Assembly: GCF_000376985.1 (NCBI RefSeq)
Contig: NZ_AQYA01000037.1
Span: 360,186 to 424,185 of the forward strand
DNA from: Streptococcus henryi DSM 19005
GTDB taxonomy: Bacteria; Bacillota; Bacilli; Lactobacillales; Streptococcaceae
Direction of reading: 5' to 3'
DNA: 64,000 nt
Made by a program: the position numbers and the translations under genes
Part shown: positions 56,147 to 64,000 of the stretch, in pieces
Numbering within the stretch: the first letter of the stretch is position 1
Layout: each line of letters starts with the position of its first letter
The notes under the pieces: generated by a model
Told to the model about the DNA's origin: nothing
The model's database searches: none
What the model saw: the letters and a program-made list of their open reading frames with translations, nothing else

Positions 56147-57457
56147 ATGCTATTACCTGATAAATTTATTGAAAAGTATACTCGTTTACTGGGTTCAGAA
56201 GCAGCTGATTTTTTAGAAACTTTCAGTCAAGAAGCTGTAACTGGATTTAGAACTAACCCTTTGAAAAAAAATCAAAAATCTTTTGCTGACAAGATACCTA
56301 ACACACCTTGGGGTCATTATGGAAAAGTTTCTGGAAAATCGGCGGAGCATGTCTCAGGATTAGTCTATTCTCAAGAACCTGCTGCTCAGATGGTTGCCCA
56401 AGTAGCTGCGCCAGAAAAAGGCATGAAGGTTTTAGACTTAGCAGCTGCGCCAGGAGGAAAATCAACACAGTTGCTCAGCTATTTGAATAATACAGGACTC
56501 CTTGTCAGCAACGAAATATCAACAAAACGTAGTAAAATCTTAGTCGAAAATATTGAGCGTTTTGGTGCAAGAAATGTTATCGTTACTAACGAAAGTTCTC
56601 AAAAATTAGCTAAGGTATTTACAGACTATTTTGATTTGATTGTTTTTGATGGTCCCTGTTCCGGCGAAGGCATGTTCAGGAAGGATCCCGCAGCGACACA
56701 GTATTGGCACGAAGACTATCCAGCAGAATGCGCTGACTTGCAAAAGGAAATCCTAGTTGAAGCCATGAAAATGTTAGCTCCAGGTGGGACTTTAGTCTAT
56801 TCTACTTGTACTTGGGCACCTGAAGAGAATGAAGAAGTTGTAGAATGGCTCTTGTCTCAATATGACTATATGGATTTGGTAGACATTCCAAAAATTAATG
56901 GCATGGTTGAAGGGATTGATATGCCACAGGTTGCACGCATGTATCCTCATCACTTCAAGGGGGAAGGACAGTTTGTTGCTAAGCTTCAAGATAGCAGACC
57001 AAAGCAAGTACCCAAAGTAAAGTCTGCTTCTTCAAAACTGACAAAAGACCAAATCAAACTTTGGCAAGATTTTGCTAAAAAGCATCTTAAAATTGAGCTA
57101 GATGGTTTCTTGCAAACATTCGGTGATAATCTCTATTTGTTGCCTAAAGAATTACCAGATTTGTCTAAGTTAAAAATTGCTCGCAATGGTCTCCATTTAG
57201 GAACATTTAAAAAGAATCGTTTTGAACCAGCATTTGCATTGGGGCTTGCATTATCTTCAGATGACGTAGAACAGTTTGTTGAAATTGATATAGAACAGTT
57301 CAACAAGTATGTCACAGGAAATGTAGTTAGCCTAGAGGGGAGCTATACAAATGGATGGTATCTAGTGATGATAGAAGGCAATGGTATTGGATTTGCTAAG
57401 GTTGTTGGAAATACATTAAAAAATAATTTTCCAAAAGGCCTTCGATTTAACCCTTAA
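56147..57457 (+). CDS. rsmF: RsmF-like 16S rRNA (cytosine-5) methyltransferase
   Basis: This 436-residue RsmB/NOP-family methyltransferase adds m5C to 16S rRNA. The SAM site is VLDLAAAPGGKSTQ, and the two catalytic cysteines lie in DGPCSGEGMF and VYSTCTWAPEENEEVV. The C-terminal RNA-binding part (about 290-436) is of the RsmF/YebU type. It starts MLLPDKFIEKY without a Shine-Dalgarno. Confidence 0.9.
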   Translation: MLLPDKFIEKYTRLLGSEAADFLETFSQEAVTGFRTNPLKKNQKSFADKIPNTPWGHYGKVSGKSAEHVSGLVYSQEPAAQMVAQVAAPEKGMKVLDLAAAPGGKSTQLLSYLNNTGLLVSNEISTKRSKILVENIERFGARNVIVTNESSQKLAKVFTDYFDLIVFDGPCSGEGMFRKDPAATQYWHEDYPAECADLQKEILVEAMKMLAPGGTLVYSTCTWAPEENEEVVEWLLSQYDYMDLVDIPKINGMVEGIDMPQVARMYPHHFKGEGQFVAKLQDSRPKQVPKVKSASSKLTKDQIKLWQDFAKKHLKIELDGFLQTFGDNLYLLPKELPDLSKLKIARNGLHLGTFKKNRFEPAFALGLALSSDDVEQFVEIDIEQFNKYVTGNVVSLEGSYTNGWYLVMIEGNGIGFAKVVGNTLKNNFPKGLRFNP

Positions 57458-57536
57458 CTGTTATTTAATACTTTTTAGGTTAAATAGGAAGAAAAAGACT
57501 TTTCAAGTTACAATATAGTGTGATACTATTTGAAAG

Positions 57537-57551
57537 TGAGTAGCTTACTCA
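57537..57551. promoter_or_regulatory. Inverted repeat in the pstS leader
   Basis: TGAGTA-gct-TACTCA is a perfect 6-bp pair 41 bases before the pstS ATG. AAAGACTTTT occurs on both sides (57494-57503 and 57554-57563), exactly 60 bases apart. They may be PhoB/PhoP-type or other operator sites; a classic Pho box is not clear. Confidence 0.4.
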
Positions 57552-57591
57552 TGAAAGACTTTTATTTTACAAATGAATAGGAAAACAAAAA

Positions 57592-58458
57592 ATGAAAAAG
57601 ATGAAACGATTTATCTTTATGCTCTTAGCTGTTTTAGCAGTAACAAGCTTATCAGCTTGCGCGAAATGGATTGATAAAGGTCAATCTATTACTAGTGTTG
57701 GTTCAACGGCTCTCCAGCCACTTGTAGAAGCAGCAGCTGATGAATTTGGCTCAGAGAATATCGGCAAAACTGTCAATGTGCAAGGCGGTGGCTCTGGTAC
57801 TGGTTTATCACAGGTACAGTCAGGCGCAGTTCAAATTGGTAATAGTGACGTATTCGCGGAAGAAAAAGATGGTATTGATGCTGAGCAACTCGTTGACCAT
57901 CAAGTTGCAGTAGCTGGTCTTGCTGTTATTGTTAATGAAAAAGTTACTGTCAATGATTTAACGACGGAACAATTACGTAAAATCTTTACTGGGGAATATA
58001 CAAACTGGGAACAAGTTGGCGGATCTAATTTAGATATTACAATTATCAACCGAGCAGCAAGTTCAGGATCACGAGCTACATTTGATTCAATCATTATGGA
58101 CGGTTCTTCCGCGGTGCAGAGCCAAGAGCAAGATTCTAATGGTATGGTAAAATCTATTGTTTCACAAACCCCAGGTGCTATTTCATATTTAGCATTTGCC
58201 TATGTTGACGATTCAGTTAAAAAATTGAAGTTGAATGGTTTTGAGGCAAATGTTGAGAATGTAGCAACTAATAATTGGGAGCTATGGTCTTACGAGCATA
58301 TGTACACTAAGGGTGAAGCTGATGGCTTAACCAAGGAGTTTTTAGATTTTATGATGAGTGATGAAGTCCAAGATGGGATTGTTGCTGGAATGGGCTACAT
58401 TTCAATGAATGATATGCAAGTTGTCAAGAGTGCTGATGGTACTGTGACAAGCAAGTAA
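57592..58458 (+). CDS. pstS: Phosphate ABC transporter, phosphate-binding lipoprotein PstS
   Basis: This 288-residue lipoprotein binds inorganic phosphate outside the cell. Lipobox LSAC puts the lipidated cysteine at C23. Phosphate-site segments [26 protein letters not shown] and [11 protein letters not shown] are present. It is the first gene of pstS-pstC-pstA-pstB2-pstB1-phoU. The ribosome site is the modest AGGAAAAC. Confidence 0.95.
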   Translation: MKKMKRFIFMLLAVLAVTSLSACAKWIDKGQSITSVGSTALQPLVEAAADEFGSENIGKTVNVQGGGSGTGLSQVQSGAVQIGNSDVFAEEKDGIDAEQLVDHQVAVAGLAVIVNEKVTVNDLTTEQLRKIFTGEYTNWEQVGGSNLDITIINRAASSGSRATFDSIIMDGSSAVQSQEQDSNGMVKSIVSQTPGAISYLAFAYVDDSVKKLKLNGFEANVENVATNNWELWSYEHMYTKGEADGLTKEFLDFMMSDEVQDGIVAGMGYISMNDMQVVKSADGTVTSK

Positions 58459-58469
58459 GAGGAAAGACA

Positions 58470-59390
58470 ATGAATAATCAAGAATTAGTTAAAAAACTGA
58501 CCTCCCCTTCAAAAAATTCACGTCTAGAGAAGTTTGGTAAGACAATCACCTTTTTATGCTTATCTCTAATTGTCTTTATTGTTGCAATGATTTTAATTTT
58601 TGTTGCTCAAAAAGGTTTATCAACTTTCTTTGTAGATGGTGTGAATATTTTTGAATTTCTTTTTGGAACTAAATGGGAGCCGTCTGCAAAATTATTTGGT
58701 GCTTTGCCAATGATAGCGGGGTCATTTATTGTTACCATTTTGTCAGCTTTAATTGCCACGCCGTTTGCTATCGGTGCAGCAGTCTTTATGACAGAGATCT
58801 CACCGAAATATGGTGCAAAAATTTTACAACCTGCTGTTGAGCTTCTTGTTGGTATTCCATCAGTTGTTTATGGATTTATTGGTCTTCAGGTTGTCGTTCC
58901 TTTTGTTCGTTCTATTTTTGGTGGGACAGGATTTGGTATCTTATCAGGGGTTTTCGTGCTCTTCGTTATGATTCTACCTACGGTTACTTTTATGACTGTA
59001 GATAGTTTGAAGGCAGTTCCTCGACATTACAAAGAAGCAAGTCTTGCTATGGGTGCTACACGTTGGCAAACTATCTGGCGTGTTATTCTCAATGCTGCAC
59101 GTCCTGGTATCTTTACAGCCGTTGTTTTTGGTATGGCTCGTGCCTTTGGTGAAGCTTTGGCTATTCAAATGGTCGTTGGTAACTCAGCGGTTATGCCAAC
59201 CTCTCTAACAACTCCAGCAGCGACTTTAACATCAGTCCTCACTATGGGAATTGGTAACACGGTTATGGGAACTGTCCAAAACAATGTTCTTTGGTCACTT
59301 GCTTTAGTCTTACTCCTAATGAGTTTAGGTTTCAACAGTGTGATTAAATTAATTACGAAAGAAAGAGGTAAGAAGAACTATGCCCGCTAA
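58470..59390 (+). CDS. pstC: Phosphate ABC transporter permease PstC
   Basis: This 306-residue membrane subunit has six helices and the EAA-type motif AVPRHYKEASLAMGATRWQT. With PstA it forms the phosphate channel. It begins 11 bases after pstS and overlaps pstA by 11 bases. Confidence 0.95.
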   Translation: MNNQELVKKLTSPSKNSRLEKFGKTITFLCLSLIVFIVAMILIFVAQKGLSTFFVDGVNIFEFLFGTKWEPSAKLFGALPMIAGSFIVTILSALIATPFAIGAAVFMTEISPKYGAKILQPAVELLVGIPSVVYGFIGLQVVVPFVRSIFGGTGFGILSGVFVLFVMILPTVTFMTVDSLKAVPRHYKEASLAMGATRWQTIWRVILNAARPGIFTAVVFGMARAFGEALAIQMVVGNSAVMPTSLTTPAATLTSVLTMGIGNTVMGTVQNNVLWSLALVLLLMSLGFNSVIKLITKERGKKNYAR

Positions 59391-60267
59391 GAAAGTTGAC
59401 CAAATAGCGACTGGGATTCTTTATACAATTGCAGTCATCATCGTTGCTATCCTTGCCTCACTCCTGTGTTATATTCTTTTCCGTGGTCTCCCACATGTGT
59501 CTTGGTCATTTTTGACAAGTAAGTCGTCGTCTTACCAAGCAGGAGGCGGTATCGGGATTCAGCTTTATAACTCATTCTTCCTGCTCGTTGTAACGCTTTT
59601 AATTTCTGTTCCATTATCTATGGGAGCAGGAGTCTATTTGTCTGAATATGCTAAAAAAGGACGTTTGACAAACTTTGTCCGTACTTGTATTGAAATTTTG
59701 TCTTCTCTACCCTCAGTTGTTGTCGGTCTCTTTGGTTATTTGATTTTTGTTGTTCAATTCCAATATGGTTTCTCGATCATTTCAGGTGCTCTAGCCTTGA
59801 CCGTCTTTAACTTGCCACAAATGACACGTAGTGTTGAAGATAGTTTGAGAAATGTCCACCATACACAACGTGAAGCCGGTTTGGCTTTGGGAATTTCTCG
59901 TTGGGAAACGGTTTTGCATGTCGTTATTCCAGAAGCTCTTCCAAGTATTGTAACAGGTATCGTACTGGCTTCAGGCCGTATCTTCGGTGAAGCGGCAGCT
60001 CTTATTTACACAGCTGGACAATCAGCTCCAGCCCTTGACTGGGGTAACTGGAACCCACTCAGTGTAACAAGCCCGATTTCGATTTTCCGTCAGGCAGAAA
60101 CATTAGCTGTGCATATCTGGAAAGTCAATAGTGAAGGAACCATTCCTGATGCCACTATGGTTTCAGCAGGAAGTGCAGCAGTGCTTCTTGTGGTTATCCT
60201 TATCTTCAATCTATCTGCCCGTTACATCGGTAAGAAATTACACCAAAAACTGACTTCAGCTGCCTAA
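59380..60267 (+). CDS. pstA: Phosphate ABC transporter permease PstA
   Basis: This 295-residue membrane subunit has the EAA motif HHTQREAGLALGISRWETV and the usual loops GRIFGEAAALIYTAG. It starts inside the end of pstC with ribosome site AGAGG. It partners PstC. Confidence 0.95.
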   Translation: MPAKKVDQIATGILYTIAVIIVAILASLLCYILFRGLPHVSWSFLTSKSSSYQAGGGIGIQLYNSFFLLVVTLLISVPLSMGAGVYLSEYAKKGRLTNFVRTCIEILSSLPSVVVGLFGYLIFVVQFQYGFSIISGALALTVFNLPQMTRSVEDSLRNVHHTQREAGLALGISRWETVLHVVIPEALPSIVTGIVLASGRIFGEAAALIYTAGQSAPALDWGNWNPLSVTSPISIFRQAETLAVHIWKVNSEGTIPDATMVSAGSAAVLLVVILIFNLSARYIGKKLHQKLTSAA

Positions 60268-60282
60268 AGGAGAAGCAAAGAC

Positions 60283-61086
60283 ATGACTGAATATAATTGG
60301 AATGAAAGACATATCATTACTTTTCCGCAAGAAAAGTTAGCTTTAGAAACAAAAGACTTGCATGTTTACTATGGTCAAAAAGAAGCTATCAAAGGTATTG
60401 ATATGCAGTTCGAAAAAAATAAAATCACAGCCTTGATTGGACCGTCAGGATGTGGTAAATCTACCTTTTTACGTAGCTTAAATCGCATGAATGATACTAT
60501 TGATATAGCTAAAGTAACAGGTCAAATCTTGTATGAAGGTATTGACGTTAATGCTGATAATATCAACGTTTATGAAATGCGTAAGCACATCGGGATGGTT
60601 TTCCAACGTCCTAATCCATTTGCTAAGTCTATCTATAAAAACATCACTTTTGCCTATGAACGTGCGGGTGTAAAAGACAAGCAAGTTTTGGATGAAATCG
60701 TTGAAACTTCCCTTAAACAAGCTGCTCTTTGGGACCAGGTGAAAGATGATTTGCATAAATCTGCCTTTACTTTATCAGGCGGTCAGCAGCAACGTCTCTG
60801 CATCGCTCGTGCCATCGCTGTTAAACCGGACATCTTACTGATGGATGAACCTGCGTCAGCCTTGGACCCAATTGCCACAATGCAATTAGAAGAAACTATG
60901 TTTGAGTTGAAAAAGGATTACAGTATTATTATTGTAACCCATAACATGCAGCAAGCTGCGCGTGCTAGTGACTACACAGCTTTCTTCTATCTGGGTGACT
61001 TAATTGAATACGATAAAACAAACACTATTTTCCAAAATGCCAAATTGCAATCAACTAGCGACTATGTGTCTGGTCACTTTGGTTAG
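60283..61086 (+). CDS. pstB2: Phosphate ABC transporter ATP-binding protein PstB (copy 2)
   Basis: This 267-residue ATPase has Walker [11 protein letters not shown]-loop [12 protein letters not shown], signature LSGGQQQR and Walker [14 protein letters not shown] with switch VTHNMQQA. It carries an N-terminal extension of about 17 residues relative to copy 1. Two PstB genes in a row are typical of streptococci. The start follows AAAGGAGAAG. Confidence 0.95.
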   Translation: MTEYNWNERHIITFPQEKLALETKDLHVYYGQKEAIKGIDMQFEKNKITALIGPSGCGKSTFLRSLNRMNDTIDIAKVTGQILYEGIDVNADNINVYEMRKHIGMVFQRPNPFAKSIYKNITFAYERAGVKDKQVLDEIVETSLKQAALWDQVKDDLHKSAFTLSGGQQQRLCIARAIAVKPDILLMDEPASALDPIATMQLEETMFELKKDYSIIIVTHNMQQAARASDYTAFFYLGDLIEYDKTNTIFQNAKLQSTSDYVSGHFG

Positions 61087-61097
61087 AAAGGTCAAAA

Positions 61098-61856
61098 ATG
61101 ACAGAACCAATTTTAAAAGTTAGTGACTTGTCTGTTTATTACAACAAGAAAAAAGCACTAAATAATGTGTCAATGGATTTCTATCCTAATGAAATCACAG
61201 CCCTTATTGGCCCTTCCGGATCTGGAAAATCAACACTTTTGCGTGCCATAAACAGGATGGGGGACCTGAACCCAGAGGTTAGCTTGACAGGAACTATTAT
61301 CTATAATGGTCATAATATCTATAGCCCTCGTACAGACACTGTTGAGTTACGTAAAGAAATCGGTATGATTTTTCAACAGCCCAATCCGTTCCCTATGACA
61401 ATTTATGAGAATGTTGTTTATGGTTTACGAATCAAGGGAATAAAAGATAAGCAAGTTCTTGACCAAGCTGTGGAGGAATCTTTAATTGGAGCATCTATCT
61501 GGGATGAGGTCAAGGATCGCTTGCATGATTCTGCAGTTGGTCTATCAGGTGGGCAACAACAACGTGTTTGTATTGCTCGTACCTTGGCAACAAGCCCTAA
61601 GATTATTTTGATGGATGAGCCAACTTCGGCCTTAGATCCAATTTCCGCCGGTAAAATCGAAGATACCTTATATGGGTTGAAAGACAAGTACACCATGCTA
61701 CTTGTAACACGTTCAATGCAACAAGCATCTCGTATTTCAGATCGTACTGGATTCTTTTTGGATGGTAATTTAATCGAATATGGTAAGACCAAAGAAATGT
61801 TCATGAATCCAAAACACAAAGAAACCGAAGACTACATTACTGGTAAGTTCGGTTAG
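61098..61856 (+). CDS. pstB1: Phosphate ABC transporter ATP-binding protein PstB (copy 1)
   Basis: This 252-residue ATPase has Walker [11 protein letters not shown]-loop [12 protein letters not shown], signature LSGGQQQR and Walker [14 protein letters not shown]. The switch region reads VTRSMQQA, with arginine where copy 2 has the catalytic switch histidine (VTHNMQQA), a notable difference. It lies 11 bases after copy 2 and 42 bases before phoU. Confidence 0.94.
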   Translation: MTEPILKVSDLSVYYNKKKALNNVSMDFYPNEITALIGPSGSGKSTLLRAINRMGDLNPEVSLTGTIIYNGHNIYSPRTDTVELRKEIGMIFQQPNPFPMTIYENVVYGLRIKGIKDKQVLDQAVEESLIGASIWDEVKDRLHDSAVGLSGGQQQRVCIARTLATSPKIILMDEPTSALDPISAGKIEDTLYGLKDKYTMLLVTRSMQQASRISDRTGFFLDGNLIEYGKTKEMFMNPKHKETEDYITGKFG

Positions 61857-61898
61857 AATTTGCGGTAGCTTTAATCACAATGTAAAGAGAGAATCATT

Positions 61899-62552
61899 AT
61901 GTTAAGATCAAAATTTGATGAAGAATTAGAAAAATTGCACAATCAATTTTACTCAATGGGAACAGAAGTTCTCGGACAAATCAACAAAACCGTTCGTGCC
62001 TTTGTTAGTCATGATCGTGAGTTGGCTAAAGAAGTTATCGAAGAAGATGAAGTGGTCAATGAATTTGAAACTAAACTTGAGAAAAAGTCTTTAGAAATCA
62101 TTGCCCTTCAGCAGCCAGTTTCACATGACCTTAGAACAGTTATAACAGTATTGAAAGCATCAAGTGACATTGAACGTATGGGTGACCACGCTTCATCTAT
62201 TGCTAAGGCAACAATCCGTATGAAGGGTGAAGAGCGTATCCCAGAAGTTGAAGCTCAGATTAATGAAATGGGCAAAGCAGTTAAACATATGGTTGAAGAT
62301 GCTTTAAATGCCTATATTACTGGCGATGATGTTAAGGCCTATGAAATTGCTGCATCAGATGAAGTCATTGATAATTATTTTAAAGATATTCAAGCACTTG
62401 CTGTTGAGGAAATTCGTAAAACGCCAGATGCAGTTTTTGCTGGTAAGGAATACTTCCAAGTTATCATGTACTTAGAACGTATTGGTGACTATGCTCGTAA
62501 TATTTGTGAGTGGATTGTTTACCTCAAAACTGGTAAAATTATTGAATTATAA
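61899..62552 (+). CDS. phoU: Phosphate signalling protein PhoU
   Basis: This 217-residue helical-bundle protein tunes phosphate transport and Pho signalling. Two PhoU repeats with metal-binding motifs are visible: SSDIERMGDHASSIAKA and YLERIGDYARNICEW. It is the last gene of the pst cluster. The ribosome site is AGAGAG. A 23-bp hairpin follows. Confidence 0.95.
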   Translation: MLRSKFDEELEKLHNQFYSMGTEVLGQINKTVRAFVSHDRELAKEVIEEDEVVNEFETKLEKKSLEIIALQQPVSHDLRTVITVLKASSDIERMGDHASSIAKATIRMKGEERIPEVEAQINEMGKAVKHMVEDALNAYITGDDVKAYEIAASDEVIDNYFKDIQALAVEEIRKTPDAVFAGKEYFQVIMYLERIGDYARNICEWIVYLKTGKIIEL

Positions 62553-62585
62553 TAATCTATTGAAGCTACATTTCCTTGATATACT

Positions 62586-62640
62586 CCCCTTATAGTTTCC
62601 AGTGAAATAACAAAAACATTTCACTGGAAACTATGAGGGG
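62586..62640. repeat. 23-bp inverted repeat between phoU and the IS3-type element
   Basis: The arms 62586-62608 and 62618-62640 (CCCCTTATAGTTTCCAGTG and beyond, with one T-G pair) enclose a 9-base loop and are followed by TTTT. It may end phoU transcription. The right arm includes GAGGGG, the ribosome site of the transposase ORFA, so read-through RNA would hide it. Confidence 0.75.
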
Positions 62641-62647
62641 TTTTCGT

Positions 62648-63334
62648 ATGTCCAAAAGAAGTCCAAAAAGTGTAGAAGAAAAATTAGAGGTTGTCTTAAG
62701 ATATCAAAGAGAAGGGAAATCTGCAGACCAGTTAGCCAGAGAATATGGTATCTCAAAATATTCTGTTAGAGATTGGATAAGGAAATACCAAACCAATGGC
62801 ATTGAAGGTCTTAAGGGAAGTCATACTTGGAAGAAGTACTCATCAGAGTTAAAGAAGTCTGCTGTTGAAGACTATCTCGATGGCAAGGGAAGTACACATA
62901 CCATCTGTCAAAAATATGGGATTTCTTCTACCTATGTTCTCAGGAGCTGGATAAAGAGGTATACTAGTGGTAAGGAACTAACAACTACTAGTAAAGGAGG
63001 CACTCGTATGAGACAGGGGCGTAAGACAAGTTTTGAAGAGCGTGTTGAGATTGTCAATTTTACCATTGCTCATGAGAAGGATTATCAGGCAGCTATGGAA
63101 AAGTATGGCGTTTCCTACCAGCAGGTCTATTCTTGGGTTAAAAAGTTTGAAAAGCAAGGTAGTCAAGGCTTAGTAGACCGCCGTGGTAAGGGCCTTGATA
63201 GTAAACCAAACCTGACTACTGAGGAAGAGCTACAACTCAAGATCAAACAGCTTGAAGAACGTAACCGTTATCTAGAAGCGGAGGTTGGTCTGCTAAAAAA
63301 GTTGGAAGAAATCAAACGTCGAAACCGGATGTAA
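62648..63334 (+). CDS. IS3-family transposase ORFA
   Basis: This 228-residue DNA-binding protein begins MSKRSPKSVEEKLEVVLRYQ. It has HTH regions at about 18-45 (KSADQLAREYGISKYSVRDW), 80-105 (STHTICQKYGISSTYVLRSW) and 140-170 (AAMEKYGVSYQQVYSW), and a leucine-zipper-like end (LKIKQLEERNRYLEAEVGLLKKLEE). Length is greater than the usual IS3 OrfA (~100), as in IS150-type elements. The ATG at 62648 follows GAGGGG; a start at 62633 is less likely. The slippery A6G at 63295-63301 lies near its end. Confidence 0.9.
   Translation: MSKRSPKSVEEKLEVVLRYQREGKSADQLAREYGISKYSVRDWIRKYQTNGIEGLKGSHTWKKYSSELKKSAVEDYLDGKGSTHTICQKYGISSTYVLRSWIKRYTSGKELTTTSKGGTRMRQGRKTSFEERVEIVNFTIAHEKDYQAAMEKYGVSYQQVYSWVKKFEKQGSQGLVDRRGKGLDSKPNLTTEEELQLKIKQLEERNRYLEAEVGLLKKLEEIKRRNRM
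63295..63301 (+). other. Programmed -1 ribosomal frameshift site (A_AAA_AAG)
   Basis: In the orfA frame the bases read CTA AAA AAG; slipping one base back gives the orfB frame. A6G is the best-known -1 site of IS3-family elements. It should produce the OrfAB fusion, the active transposase. Confidence 0.85.
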
Positions 63335-64000
63335 GACTAGGTCGTCACTTAGAGAAATTTCAAGCCCTTAAGGATTATTATGACGAGGAAAAAGAGCTCT
63401 CTATCAGTGCTCTTTGCCAGATTTTGAAGGTATCTCGGTCAGGCTATTACAAGTGGCTGAACCATGAGGAAACAACATCAGAGAAGCTTAATAGGGAGCT
63501 CGTGAGTCACATTAAAGACTTTCATCGTGAGCATAATGGCATCTTTGGCTATCGTCGGATGACGATTAACGTCAATCGTCTGCTAGGGACTAACTACAAC
63601 AAGAAACGCATTCGTCGTCTTATGCAAATCTTAGGACTTCAATCTGTCATTCGCCGATCAAGAGGTTACTGCACAAAGACCAGTTACAAGAATATCGAAG
63701 ACAACCTCCTTAATCGCGATTTTACTGCCACTGCTCCCAATCAGAAATGGTGTACAGATGTCACTTTTATGACCTACGGATTAGGCAGTAAGGCCTATTT
63801 AAGTGCTATTAAGGATCTCTACGATGGCTCAATCGTAGCCTATCATATCAGCCAACATAATGATAATCCGCTTGTTATGACAACACTAGCTAAAGCTATG
63901 GAAGACAATCCTGGTGCCAGACCTCTTCTTCATAGTGACCGAGGGTCTCAATATACTTCTAGAGAGTATCGTATGGTCACCACACAATATCAGATAACAC
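63301..64000 (+). CDS. IS3-family transposase ORFB (partial, runs off the right edge)
   Basis: The frame is one base back from orfA, open from the A6G site and continuing beyond base 64000. It includes the N-terminal HTH_21-like region (LSISALCQILKVSRSGYYKW), GIFGYRRMTINVNRL and the rve core: the first catalytic Asp in KWCTDVTFM and the second in LLHSDRGSQYTS. The third acidic residue lies outside. It has no start codon of its own in a good context, which agrees with translation by frameshift. Confidence 0.85.

Larger units (their letters stand above)
62586..64000 (+). mobile_element. IS3-family (IS150-like) insertion sequence, cut by the window edge
   Basis: orfA (two helix-turn-helix regions) and orfB (DDE transposase) are joined by an A6G slippery site. 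The left boundary is uncertain: I start it at the inverted repeat, but true terminal inverted repeats and target-site duplication cannot be recognised because the right end is outside. It was inserted just after phoU. Confidence 0.8.

Overview
The window is chromosomal DNA of a low-GC Firmicute, very probably Streptococcus of the salivarius group (S. salivarius, S. vestibularis or S. thermophilus). The evidence is the tmRNA tag peptide AKNTNSYALAA, the gene orders pfkA-pyk-(signal peptidase-like)-glmS and truB-ribF-spxA-UPF0223-(inositol phosphatase)-rsmF, the pstSCAB2B1-phoU cluster, and strong codon bias in glycolytic genes. The species was not determined. Intact mannitol and beta-glucoside uptake genes fit S. 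salivarius or S. vestibularis somewhat better than the reduced S. thermophilus.

Layout. 1-4 kb: the end of murB, then potABCD for spermidine/putrescine uptake. 4.2-9.3 kb: a ClC chloride transporter, a LicT-type antiterminator and a beta-glucoside PTS permease whose leader has a cre site, an RAT and a terminator. 9.3-13.2 kb: a lipoprotein, tmRNA, a TVP38 membrane protein and a YtrA-type regulator/ABC operon. 13.3-22 kb: dnaE, pfkA, pyk, a signal peptidase homologue that has lost its catalytic residues, and glmS behind a promoter flanked by two identical operator-like sites. 22.2-27.6 kb: mannitol operon mtlA-mtlR-mtlF-mtlD. 27.7-30.3 kb: a PhnA-like protein and an amino-acid ABC transporter. 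30.3-31.1 kb: a degraded intergenic stretch with one small ORF. 31-35.6 kb: a cation diffusion facilitator and two tandem AGCS symporters, the distal one behind a tandem glycine riboswitch. 35.7-38.8 kb: a MocR/PdxR regulator divergent from pdxST (vitamin B6). 38.8-43.3 kb: pcrA, then mgtE behind an M-box magnesium riboswitch and an unusually long leader that contains a tandem 114-bp repeat and a 36-codon ORF. 43.5-47.2 kb: a sulfhydrylase, a cyclase-family protein, an AlkD-type DNA repair protein and tpx. 47.4-50.8 kb: an orphan HsdS-like specificity protein, an aromatic-acid-exporter-like membrane protein, a DUF2130 protein with a PD-(D/E)XK-like motif, and an acetyltransferase pseudogene. 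51-57.5 kb: bglA, truB, ribF, spxA and neighbours. 57.6-62.6 kb: phosphate uptake. 62.6-64 kb: a truncated IS3-family (IS150-like) element with an A6G frameshift site.

Much of the window is housekeeping. The most interesting material is RNA-level and regulatory: three riboswitch or antiterminator leaders, four genes whose -10 box lies 6-7 nt before the ATG (possible leaderless mRNAs), several long perfect inverted repeats, and the unusual mgtE leader. The best candidate for an undescribed protein system is the 47.4-50.4 kb cluster. A terminator separates its last gene from the first two, so a functional link is only a hypothesis.
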